Below, piece by piece: positions 50,804-58,752 of a stretch of DNA of 64,000 bases. A program made the translations under genes and the position numbers. The notes under the pieces were generated by a model. It was not told the origin of the DNA. It searched no databases and saw only the letters and a list, made by a program, of their open reading frames with translations. Origin of the DNA: Variovorax sp. V213 (GTDB taxonomy: Bacteria > Pseudomonadota > Gammaproteobacteria > Burkholderiales > Burkholderiaceae_C); assembly GCF_041154455.1 (NCBI RefSeq), contig NZ_AP028664.1, forward strand, positions 3,101,001 through 3,165,000, in the 5' to 3' direction. Position 1 is the first letter of the stretch. Every line of letters starts with the position of its first letter.

Positions 50804-51811
50804 ATGTCCGCAAACAGCAAGAATCTCACCGCCACCCCGACCCGCCGCAGCCTGCTGGCCGGCGGCGCTTCCATTGCAGCCGGAGCCCTCGTGGCGACCG
50901 GCTTTTCCAAGGCGGTATCCGCCGCCTCCTCCGCCGCGCCGAAAGCCGGCGCGGTTCACGCCTCTTCGAAAGGAAATCAGACCATGAGCAACATCATCGT
51001 TACCAAGGACGGCACCCAGCTCTACTACAAGGACTGGGGTTCAGGCCAGCCCGTCGTGTTCAGCCACGGCTGGCCGCTCAATTCCGACAGCTGGGAATCG
51101 CAGATGCTGTTCCTGGCATCGCAGGGCTACCGCGCGGTGGCGCACGACCGCCGCGGCCACGGCCGCTCGAGCCAGCCCTGGAACGGCAACGACATGGACA
51201 CCTACGCCGACGACCTGGCCACGGTGATCGAAACGCTGGACCTGAAGAACGCCATCCTGGTCGGCTTCTCGACCGGCGGTGGCGAGGTGGCGCGCTACAT
51301 CGGCCGCCACGGCACCAAGCGCGTGGCCAAGGCCGCGCTGATCTCGGCCGTGCCGCCGCAAATGCTGAAGACCGCCGCCAACCCCGGTGGCCTGCCAATG
51401 GAAGTGTTCGACGGCCTGCGCGCAGCGCAGCTCGCGAACCGCTCGCAGTTCTACAAGGACCTGCCCTCGGGTCCCTTCTTCGGCTTCAACCGGCCGGGCG
51501 CCAAGGTCTCGCAGGGCCTGATCGACTCGTGGTGGGCGCAAGGCATGCTGGGCGGCCACAAGAACACCTATGACTCGATCAAGGCATTCTCGGAAACCGA
51601 CTTCACCGAAGACCTGAAGAAATTCGACGTGCCGACGCTGATCATCCACGGCGACGACGACCAGATCGTGCCGATCGGCGCCTCGGGCCTGGCCTCGGCC
51701 AAGCTGGTGAAGAACAACAAGCTCATCGTCTACCCCGGCGCGCCGCACGGCCTGACCGACACGCACAAGGAGAAGTTCAACGCCGACCTGCTGGCGTTCA
51801 TCAAGTCCTGA
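50804..51811 (+). CDS. Tat-exported alpha/beta hydrolase (non-heme chloroperoxidase/perhydrolase family)
   Basis: 335 residues. A twin-arginine leader (R14-R15 in TPTRRSLLAGG, followed by a hydrophobic Ala/Gly stretch) precedes the enzyme domain, which starts at about residue 61 (MSNIIVTKDGTQLYYKDWG), where cytosolic relatives begin. The oxyanion part is FSHGWPL, the nucleophile Ser156 in GFSTGGGE, the acid in HGDDDQIVP and the His in PGAPHGL. Family members are esterases that can also form peracids or halogenate with hydrogen peroxide. Control by OhrR suggests induction by organic peroxides. It converges on the acetolactate synthase-like gene. Confidence 0.87.
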   Translation: MSANSKNLTATPTRRSLLAGGASIAAGALVATGFSKAVSAASSAAPKAGAVHASSKGNQTMSNIIVTKDGTQLYYKDWGSGQPVVFSHGWPLNSDSWESQMLFLASQGYRAVAHDRRGHGRSSQPWNGNDMDTYADDLATVIETLDLKNAILVGFSTGGGEVARYIGRHGTKRVAKAALISAVPPQMLKTAANPGGLPMEVFDGLRAAQLANRSQFYKDLPSGPFFGFNRPGAKVSQGLIDSWWAQGMLGGHKNTYDSIKAFSETDFTEDLKKFDVPTLIIHGDDDQIVPIGASGLASAKLVKNNKLIVYPGAPHGLTDTHKEKFNADLLAFIKS

Positions 51812-51843
51812 GCGTTCCGACAGGGCGTGTAGCTGGGGCTTGT

Positions 51844-51874
51844 TTTCCCCCTCTCCCTCTGGGAGAGGGGGAAA
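51844..51874. terminator. Perfect 14-bp hairpin (CCCTCTCCC/GGGAGAGGG type)
   Basis: TTTCCCCCTCTCCC and GGGAGAGGGGGAAA pair perfectly around a TCT loop between two convergent genes, with flanking T and A runs, so it may terminate both. The sequence is of the widespread CCCTCTCCC...GGGAGAGGG intergenic repeat kind in proteobacteria. It ends 5 bp before the acetolactate synthase stop. Confidence 0.75.
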
Positions 51875-51878
51875 GACC

Positions 51879-53672
51879 TCAAGCCCCTTCTTCGTACCAG
51901 CGATCCTTCGAGAGCATCACCCGGTGGTGCCCACACCCCGCCGGCATCATCGGAAAGCAGTTCTCCTGCGCCGCGACCTGCACATCGAGAAAGAACGGTC
52001 CTTCGCTGGCCAGGCATTCGGCAAGCGCCGCCTCGAGCTCGCACGGGTCCGACACGCGCCGCGCTCCCCAGCCGAAGGCCTTGGCCAGTGCCACGAAATC
52101 GGGCAGCGCTTCGTTCCAGCTGTGGCTCAACCGGTTGCCATGGTTGAGCTCCTGCCACTGTCGCACCATGCCCATGTAGCCGTTGTTGCACAGCACCAGC
52201 TTCACCGGCGTGCGGTGCTGCACGGCCGTCGAGAGCTCCTGGATGTTCATGAGCACCGAGGCATCGCCGCTCACGCACACCGTGAGCGCGCCGGGGTGCG
52301 CAACCTGCGCGCCGATCGCGGCCGGCAATCCGTAGCCCATGGTGCCGGCACCACCCGAAGTGAGCCAGCGCCGCGGCCGATCGAAGCGCAGGTATTGCGC
52401 GGCCCACATCTGGTGCTGGCCCACGTCGGTCGACACGATGGCGTCGCGACCGGCGATGGCGCGCTGCAGCGACGACATCAGCTGCTGCGGCAGGATGGCG
52501 TCAGCGCTCGGCGTGAAGCCGAGGCAATCTTGCGCGCGCCAGCGTTCGATGCGCTGCCACCAGGGTGCAAGGCGCTCTGGCGCAAAGTCGTTCGCGGGCA
52601 GCAGCGCGAGCAAGGCTTGGACGATGGCGCCGCAATCGCCGACCATCGGCACGTCGACCTTCACGACCTTGTTGATGCTGCCCGGATCGATGTCGATGTG
52701 GATCTTGCGCGCGTGGGGGCAGAACTCGTCGAGCTTGCCGGTCACGCGATCGTCGAAACGCGCACCCACGCACACCACCAGGTCGGCCTCGTGCATAGCC
52801 AGGTTGGCTTCGAGCATGCCGTGCATGCCCAGCATGCCGATGAACTCCGGGTTCGACGCCGGAAAGGCGCCGAGCCCCATCAACGTGAGCGTGCACGGCG
52901 CATGCAGCCGATGCACCAGCTGTGCGAAGGCCTCGCATGCGGCCGGCCCTGAGTTGATCAGCCCGCCGCCGCCATAAAGCACCGGCCGGCGCGCCGTCGC
53001 GATCAAATCGGCGGCGCGCTGAAGCATGGCCCGAGGCGGCAGCGGCGCCCTGCCCGTGCGGACCGCGCGCAGCGGCCTGGCAGTGGCACCATGGCCAAGG
53101 CGCATGAGCTGCACATCCTTCGGCACATCGAGCAGCACCGGCCCCGGCCGCCCGGAAGCCGCAATCTCCAGCGCGCGCCGCACCAGCTGCGGCACATCGT
53201 CGGCCGCGCGCACCTGCTGGTTCCACTTGGTCACTGGACGAGACATGCCGAGCGCATCGCTCTCCTGGAAGGCCTGCGTGCCGATCACCCCCGTCGCGAC
53301 CTGCCCGCTGATGCACAAGAGCGGCACCGAATCGCTGATCGCATCGAGCAGGCCGCTGATGGTGTTGCCCACCCCCGGCCCCGAAGTGACGAGCACCACG
53401 CCCACGCGCCCCGTGGTGCGCGCATAGCCCTCGGCGGCATGCACCGCGGCCTGCTCGTGCCGCACCAGCACATGGCGCAGCCGCGGTTCGCCATGGAGCG
53501 CGTCATAGAGCGGCAGCGCGGCGCCACCCGGGTAGCCAAAAAGCGTGTCGACGCCGCATTCGACCAGTGTGTCGAGCAGGGCCTCGGCCCCGTTGCGCAC
53601 ACGGGCCGTATCCGCGGTGGCCACGGGTTGCAGGGTGGGAGGAGAAGTCGGAGAAAGGTCGAGCAGTCGCAT
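51879..53672 (-). CDS. Acetolactate synthase large-subunit-like ThDP enzyme
   Basis: 597 residues. ThDP-enzyme motifs are complete: FGYPGGAALPLYDAL and the catalytic Glu region RHEQAAVHAAEGYAR, the AFQESDALGMSRPVTKWN region typical of acetolactate synthases, VGARFDDRVTGKLDEF for FAD/central domain, and the ThDP/magnesium motif GDASVLMNIQELSTAV with NNGYMGMVRQW. It should condense pyruvate into acetolactate or a related product. No small regulatory subunit (ilvH) or other ilv gene is adjacent, so it may be a second, catabolic or specialised enzyme. It is divergent from an lrp gene, which probably regulates it. Confidence 0.88.
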   Translation of the reverse strand: MRLLDLSPTSPPTLQPVATADTARVRNGAEALLDTLVECGVDTLFGYPGGAALPLYDALHGEPRLRHVLVRHEQAAVHAAEGYARTTGRVGVVLVTSGPGVGNTISGLLDAISDSVPLLCISGQVATGVIGTQAFQESDALGMSRPVTKWNQQVRAADDVPQLVRRALEIAASGRPGPVLLDVPKDVQLMRLGHGATARPLRAVRTGRAPLPPRAMLQRAADLIATARRPVLYGGGGLINSGPAACEAFAQLVHRLHAPCTLTLMGLGAFPASNPEFIGMLGMHGMLEANLAMHEADLVVCVGARFDDRVTGKLDEFCPHARKIHIDIDPGSINKVVKVDVPMVGDCGAIVQALLALLPANDFAPERLAPWWQRIERWRAQDCLGFTPSADAILPQQLMSSLQRAIAGRDAIVSTDVGQHQMWAAQYLRFDRPRRWLTSGGAGTMGYGLPAAIGAQVAHPGALTVCVSGDASVLMNIQELSTAVQHRTPVKLVLCNNGYMGMVRQWQELNHGNRLSHSWNEALPDFVALAKAFGWGARRVSDPCELEAALAECLASEGPFFLDVQVAAQENCFPMMPAGCGHHRVMLSKDRWYEEGA

Positions 53673-53696
53673 GCCGTCGATTCTTCCGGTTCTGAT

Positions 53697-53707
53697 GCAA
53701 AATTTGC
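53697..53707. promoter_or_regulatory. GCAAAATTTGC near-palindrome, candidate Lrp site
   Basis: An AT-rich near-palindrome in the 65-bp gap between the divergent acetolactate synthase and lrp genes, a typical position for an Lrp/AsnC operator. Confidence 0.4.
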
Positions 53708-53737
53708 TTCTTTCTTTTGGCTCTTTCGACCAATTTC

Positions 53738-54232
53738 ATGAAAACCCTTCGGAAAACACCCGCCAACGAAGAAGGATCTTTCGACAAGATCGATATGGCG
53801 ATCCTGCGCGTGCTGCTGCTCGACTCGCGCAAGACCCTGCAGGAGATCGGCAACGAGGTCGGCCTGTCGCCCACCAGTTGCTGGACGCGCATCAAGAAGC
53901 TCGAAGCCCAGGGCGTGATCAAGCGCTACACCATCGACGTCGATCCGGCCAAGCTCGGCTATCACGATTCGGTCATCGTGCAGGTCACGCTCGAAAGCCA
54001 CACCGACGAAACGCTGTACGACTTCGGCCGCGTCCTCGCAACCATTCCGGAGATCCAGGAGGCGTACCTCGTGTCGGGCGACTACGACTACTACATCCGC
54101 ATCGCGGTGCGCGACACGCGCGACTACGAACGGCTGCTGCGCGAAAAGCTCTACAAGATTCCGGGCATCCGCCACAGCAAGTCGCACTTCGTGCTGCGCG
54201 TACTGAAGGAAACCAGCGTGCCCGTCATCTGA
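53738..54232 (+). CDS. Lrp/AsnC-family regulator
   Basis: 164 residues from ATG 53738. N-terminal helix-turn-helix FDKIDMAILRVLLLDSRKTLQEIGNEV (first part) with recognition helix SPTSCWTRIKKLEAQGVI, and a C-terminal RAM effector domain (VSGDYDYYIRIAVRDTRDYERLL). Lrp-type regulators usually sense amino acids. Its position suggests branched-chain or alanine-related control of the divergent acetolactate synthase-like gene. Confidence 0.92.
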   Translation: MKTLRKTPANEEGSFDKIDMAILRVLLLDSRKTLQEIGNEVGLSPTSCWTRIKKLEAQGVIKRYTIDVDPAKLGYHDSVIVQVTLESHTDETLYDFGRVLATIPEIQEAYLVSGDYDYYIRIAVRDTRDYERLLREKLYKIPGIRHSKSHFVLRVLKETSVPVI

Positions 54233-54274
54233 CCGGGCCGAGGCCGCGCACGCGGGTCCGGATTTCTGCAGCCG

Positions 54275-55612
54275 TCAGTGCACGAGCCAGCCGTTGATCT
54301 CGTCGATGACTTCGACTTTGGCGCCGCCCGCGAGAGCCTGCAAGCGTATCCGCGACATCAGGTAAACGAAGCGGGCCTGCGCCAGGTCACGCTGGGCGGA
54401 GACCTTCTGTTGTTCCGCGGTCAGCACGTCAGGCAAGGTGCGGCTGCCAGCCTCGAACGAGCGGCGGTTCGAGATGACGACCTGCTCTGAGGAACGCACC
54501 GCCTGTTCGAGGGCCCTGACCCGCAAGACGCCTTCCGTCACGCCGCGGAACTCGCGGTGCAGCCGCACCCCCAGGTCGCGGCGCATGGCTTCGAGGGCCT
54601 CTTCGGCACGCTGCTGGCCTGCGATCGCCTGCCTCACGGTAGAACTCACATGGCCGCCCGAATAGAGAGGAATGCTGAGCTGCAAGCCGATGGACTTGTT
54701 GTTGTAGCGGGTCTTGATGTTGTTGATGGTGTCGCTGTCGTTGCGCGACCACTGCGCGACGGCGTCCAAGGTCGGGTAGTGGCCGGCTTGTGCCTTCTCC
54801 ACCTCATGTTTGGCCGCTTGCACCTGCGCGACGAGCGACTGGAGTTCCGGGCTGCTGGTCTCGGCCCGTTCGACCCAGTCTTCCAGCCGGTCGGGCGACG
54901 GCCGGACGAGCCGCATCCTGGACGAGTCCAGCGGTGCCAGCCGGTCGATCGGGCGATTGACCAGGCTCTGGATCTGCCGGCGTGTGAAGTCCAGGTTCTG
55001 GCGCGCCTCGAGTTCCTGCGCCACGTTGAGGTCCAGCGCCGCACGTGCTTCGTCGATGTCGGTGCGCGTGCCGAAGCCTGCGCTGAACCGCTTCTGCGCG
55101 GCATCGAACTGGGTCGTGTAGGCCGTCTTTTGCGCCAGCACCAGCGCAAGATGTTCCTCGGCCAGGAGCGCCTCGAAATAGGCGCCGCTCACGCGGACGC
55201 CGACGTTCTGCGTCTCGCGTTCAAGGGTTGCCTCGGCATCGTCGACCTGCGCCTGCGCCTGGCGGTAGTCGGCCATCTGGTACATGCGGAAGATGGGTTG
55301 CCTCAGGGTCAGCGCCTCGCTGCTGCTGGTATAGCGCAGGTTGGACGTGACCAGTTGCCCGGAGGCATCCGGCGAAGTTCTTTCCAGCCAGTTTCGATAG
55401 CGCGAGACGCTCGCCGACAAATTGGGAAGCAGTTGCGCGCGGGCCTGCGGCAGGCGTTCGCGCCGGGCGTCCGTGGCAGCCCGCACCGCCCGGATCGTCG
55501 AGTCTTGTTCCAGTGCTTCCCCATAGGCCTGCGACAAGTCGAGCGACCAGGCCGGCCCGGAGAGAAGGACGGCGGCAGCAGCGAATGCCAGCAGGTTTTT
55601 CTTCACCTTCAT
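54275..55612 (-). CDS. TolC-family outer membrane protein of a type I secretion system
   Basis: 445 residues with a Sec signal peptide (cleavage near GPAWS-LDL). Heptad-rich, helical sequence in two repeated halves and motifs such as LPNLSASVSRYRNW and LDSSRMRLVRPSPD fit the TolC fold. C-terminal VLTAEQQKVSAQRDLAQARFVYL is a typical coiled-coil segment. It is the last gene of the operon and overlaps the adaptor gene by four bases. It would form the outer-membrane exit of the exporter. Confidence 0.92.
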   Translation of the reverse strand: MKVKKNLLAFAAAAVLLSGPAWSLDLSQAYGEALEQDSTIRAVRAATDARRERLPQARAQLLPNLSASVSRYRNWLERTSPDASGQLVTSNLRYTSSSEALTLRQPIFRMYQMADYRQAQAQVDDAEATLERETQNVGVRVSGAYFEALLAEEHLALVLAQKTAYTTQFDAAQKRFSAGFGTRTDIDEARAALDLNVAQELEARQNLDFTRRQIQSLVNRPIDRLAPLDSSRMRLVRPSPDRLEDWVERAETSSPELQSLVAQVQAAKHEVEKAQAGHYPTLDAVAQWSRNDSDTINNIKTRYNNKSIGLQLSIPLYSGGHVSSTVRQAIAGQQRAEEALEAMRRDLGVRLHREFRGVTEGVLRVRALEQAVRSSEQVVISNRRSFEAGSRTLPDVLTAEQQKVSAQRDLAQARFVYLMSRIRLQALAGGAKVEVIDEINGWLVH

Positions 55613-56982
55613 TCTTCCGTCATCGAGGCGGCGATGCGCTTGGTGAGCGGATGCAAAAGGTAGACGAGCAGCGAGCGCTCCCCCGTCTTGAAGACCACCT
55701 CGACCGGCATGCCCGGCTGCAGCGAACGTTTGCCGAGCTTCTTCAGACCCTCCTGCGTCACGGCCACCCGCGCAAGGAAATAGCTCACGTTGGTCTGCGG
55801 GTCGGTCAACAAGTCGCCGGACACCGAAACCAGCTTGCCCTGCACCACGAGCTGCGGAGAATGGGCAAAGCTCGAGAAGCGCACATCCACCGGTATGCCG
55901 GCGCGGACGCGGTCGATCAAGTGAGGTGGCACCCGGGTCTCGAGCAGCAAGGGCTCGTTGGCAGGAACCACGTCCATCAGTTTTTGCCCCGGTGCGATCA
56001 CACCGCCAACGGTCTGTGCCACCAGCGCCACCACCTGGCCCGAAGCGGGCGAGCGGATCTCGGTCCGGCCCAGCTCATCGCGCAAGGCGACGAACTTCTC
56101 GAAATCTCCAAGCACTTCCCGGCTGACATCGGCCTGCTGGGTTTCCACCTCCTTGTGGTACTCCTGCTGCCGGGCAATGGCACGCTGGCGAAGCTCCGCG
56201 ATCGATCGCCGCGCCCGGCCCATGTTGCCGATGAGTTCGGCAATGGAGGTGTTCGATTCCGCAACCTGGCGCTCCATCTCCAGCTGGCGATTGCGCGGGG
56301 CAAACCCTTCGCCGACCATCTTGCGCGTCTGGCCCAGTTCCTCGTTGAGAAGCGACAGCTGGGTTCGGCGGCTGCCCAACATGCTTGAGTAAGCCTGAGA
56401 CAACTCTTGCTGGCCCTGGATGTTCTCTTCAATCGATTGCAGGTCGGCGCGCAAGGCGGCGCGGCGCGACCTGAGCAGTTGCTCCTGGTTGAACATCTGT
56501 TGCCGGATCAGCGGGTCCGAAGCCGCCGCCTGCAAGTCCGGATGAAAGTCGATGGTGTTCTGGCCGGCCTGTTCTGCCAGCAGCCGACTCTGTATGGCAC
56601 GAAAACCCAGATACCGCTGCCGCACCGTCTCGAAGCTCGCCCGGGCCGCGGCGTCGTCGAGCTTGAACAGCAACTGGCCCTCCTGGACCTGATCGCCCTC
56701 GCGCACCCGCACCTCCTTGAGGATGCCGCCGATCTGGTGCTGGACAGCCTTGCGCTTGGTGTCGATGGACACCTGCCCCTGGCTCGGCACGCCCTCGTCC
56801 AGCGGAGCAAATGCGGCCCACAGCAGAAAGCCGCCGAATCCGGCAGCCAGTGCCCACGCGCCGATGCGCCCTGCACGGCCGAACTCGTTCCTGAGGCCAC
56901 TTGCATCGTCCTGCGACGGGTCGTTGTCCTCGACCGGCACGGGGTTGGAAGTGACGTCCCTGAGAAGATTCGGTTTGGCCAT
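55609..56982 (-). CDS. HlyD-family membrane fusion protein (PrtE type)
   Basis: 457 residues with one N-terminal membrane segment (about 40-60), a lipoyl-like half-motif around GGILKEVRVREGDQVQEGQ, a long coiled coil in the middle and a C-terminal barrel ending MPVEVVFKTGERSLLVYLLHPL. It bridges the ABC exporters in the inner membrane to the TolC-like channel. 45 bp after the exporter gene. Confidence 0.93.
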   Translation of the reverse strand: MAKPNLLRDVTSNPVPVEDNDPSQDDASGLRNEFGRAGRIGAWALAAGFGGFLLWAAFAPLDEGVPSQGQVSIDTKRKAVQHQIGGILKEVRVREGDQVQEGQLLFKLDDAAARASFETVRQRYLGFRAIQSRLLAEQAGQNTIDFHPDLQAAASDPLIRQQMFNQEQLLRSRRAALRADLQSIEENIQGQQELSQAYSSMLGSRRTQLSLLNEELGQTRKMVGEGFAPRNRQLEMERQVAESNTSIAELIGNMGRARRSIAELRQRAIARQQEYHKEVETQQADVSREVLGDFEKFVALRDELGRTEIRSPASGQVVALVAQTVGGVIAPGQKLMDVVPANEPLLLETRVPPHLIDRVRAGIPVDVRFSSFAHSPQLVVQGKLVSVSGDLLTDPQTNVSYFLARVAVTQEGLKKLGKRSLQPGMPVEVVFKTGERSLLVYLLHPLTKRIAASMTEE

Positions 56983-57027
56983 TTGAAGCTCCCGGAGATG
57001 AATCGATGACTGGAGGAAGGCGCCGGC

Positions 57028-58752
57028 TCAGGCCGACTGCACCAGGGCCGCCGTTCGCACTGCAGGCTGCGGGCGACGAAAAGACGCAAGCACGGCATCG
57101 CGCGGCCCGTCCGCGGCCAGTACGCCATCGCTCAGGACCATGAGGCGGTCGGCCACGGAAACCGCGCCTTGGCGGTGCGTCACGAGGAACACCGTTTTTC
57201 CCTTGGCCTTCAACTGCCGTATGGCGCACACCAGTGCGGCCTCCCCGGCGTCGTCGAGGTTGGCATTCGGCTCATCCAGGACAATGAGCGAAGGGTCGCC
57301 ATAGATTGCACGCGCCAGTCCGATGCGCTGCCTCTGCCCGCCGGAAAGCAGGCTGCCTGCGTCCCCGATGGGGGTGTCGTAGCCTTTGGGGAAACGCAGG
57401 ATCGTCTCGTGCATGCCGGCGCTGCTTGCGGCCTCGATCACCTTGCGCGAGTCGGTCTCGCCGAGCCGCGCGATGTTTTCGGCAATGGTGCCGCCGAACA
57501 ACTCCACGTCCTGCGGCAAATAGCCGATATGCGGCCCCAGCTCCAGGCGATTCCAGCCACCGATGGGCACCCCGTCGAGCAGCACCGAGCCGGAAGATGC
57601 GCTCCAGATGCCCACCATGACCTTCGCCAGCGTCGACTTGCCCGAGCCTGAAGGGCCCAGCACCGCGACCACGGTTCCTGCGGGAACCGCAAACGAAATA
57701 TTCTTGAGGATCGGTGCCGCTCGCCCAGGGGCCCCTGCAGAGACACCTTGCAAGCCGATGGTGCCGGTCGGTCCGGCCCGGGAAGGGACATGGTCCTGCT
57801 CGGGGAATTCGTCCAACAGTCTTTCGAGGCGCTGGAAAGCGCTGCGGCAAGCCACAAAGCCACGCCACGTGCCGACCAGCTGGTCGATGGGCGCCAGTGC
57901 GCGGCTCATCAATACGTTCGCTGCGATCATGGCGCCTGGCGACAACTGGCCATCGATCACCAGCAGCGCGCCTGCCCCCAAAGCGAGCGACTGCTGGCTG
58001 TAGCGTATGAACTTGCTCCAGCCGGCAACGCGGTTGATGAAGCCCTGCGCCAAGGCGCCCTTGTCCATGGAGGCTGCATGCTGGCGATTCCAGCGCTTTT
58101 GCAGATTGGCGACCATGCCCATCGATTCGAGCACCTCGATGTTCCTCAGCTTGCTCTGCAGGTCGCCCATCGTTTCGCCCGCGGCTTTCAGGACCTCTTC
58201 CGATGGCGCGACGGTCTGCCTCTGGCCGAACCACGCCAGTGCCGCCTGGACCAGCGCGAACCCCAGCGAGAGGACCCCGAGCCAGGGATGAAGAAAGAAG
58301 ATCACCACGATGTAGATCGGCGTCCAAGGTGCATCGAAGAGCGCAAAGACGCCTGGGCCGGTGAGGAACTGGCGGATCTGGTTGAGGTCTGCGAAGGGCC
58401 TGGACTTGTTGGACGCCGACTGGCCGAGATAGGCCTGGAAGCTTCCGTTGAACACCCGGGTGCTCAGTTGCCGGTCGAATCGCAGGCTGGCCCGCACCAG
58501 CAGGCGCGAGCGCAGCCACTCCGACAAGGCCAGCGCCACGAAGAAGATCAGCGTGATCAAGGACACCGCGAGCAAGGTCAGTTCGCTTTGGCTGGACAGC
58601 ACGCGATCGAATATCTGCAGCATGTAGAGCGTCGGCGCGAGCATGAGCAGGTTGGACAGGAAGCTCAGCGAGCCGACCAGCAGGAACTCCCTTCGGAACC
58701 CCCAAAGAGCGCGCGCCAATTCGCTGCGGCTGAAGAACGATGGTTTGTTCAT
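57028..58752 (-). CDS. Type I secretion ABC exporter, PrtD type, second copy
   Basis: 574 residues: a six-helix membrane domain (about 20-310) and an ATPase domain with Walker A GPSGSGKSTL, signature LSGGQRQRIGLARA, Walker B LIVLDEPNANLD and the H-loop THR. All catalytic motifs are intact. The start overlaps the stop of the related exporter upstream by four bases. No N-terminal C39 peptidase-like domain is present, as in PrtD. The two exporters probably form a heterodimer. Confidence 0.93.
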   Translation of the reverse strand: MNKPSFFSRSELARALWGFRREFLLVGSLSFLSNLLMLAPTLYMLQIFDRVLSSQSELTLLAVSLITLIFFVALALSEWLRSRLLVRASLRFDRQLSTRVFNGSFQAYLGQSASNKSRPFADLNQIRQFLTGPGVFALFDAPWTPIYIVVIFFLHPWLGVLSLGFALVQAALAWFGQRQTVAPSEEVLKAAGETMGDLQSKLRNIEVLESMGMVANLQKRWNRQHAASMDKGALAQGFINRVAGWSKFIRYSQQSLALGAGALLVIDGQLSPGAMIAANVLMSRALAPIDQLVGTWRGFVACRSAFQRLERLLDEFPEQDHVPSRAGPTGTIGLQGVSAGAPGRAAPILKNISFAVPAGTVVAVLGPSGSGKSTLAKVMVGIWSASSGSVLLDGVPIGGWNRLELGPHIGYLPQDVELFGGTIAENIARLGETDSRKVIEAASSAGMHETILRFPKGYDTPIGDAGSLLSGGQRQRIGLARAIYGDPSLIVLDEPNANLDDAGEAALVCAIRQLKAKGKTVFLVTHRQGAVSVADRLMVLSDGVLAADGPRDAVLASFRRPQPAVRTAALVQSA

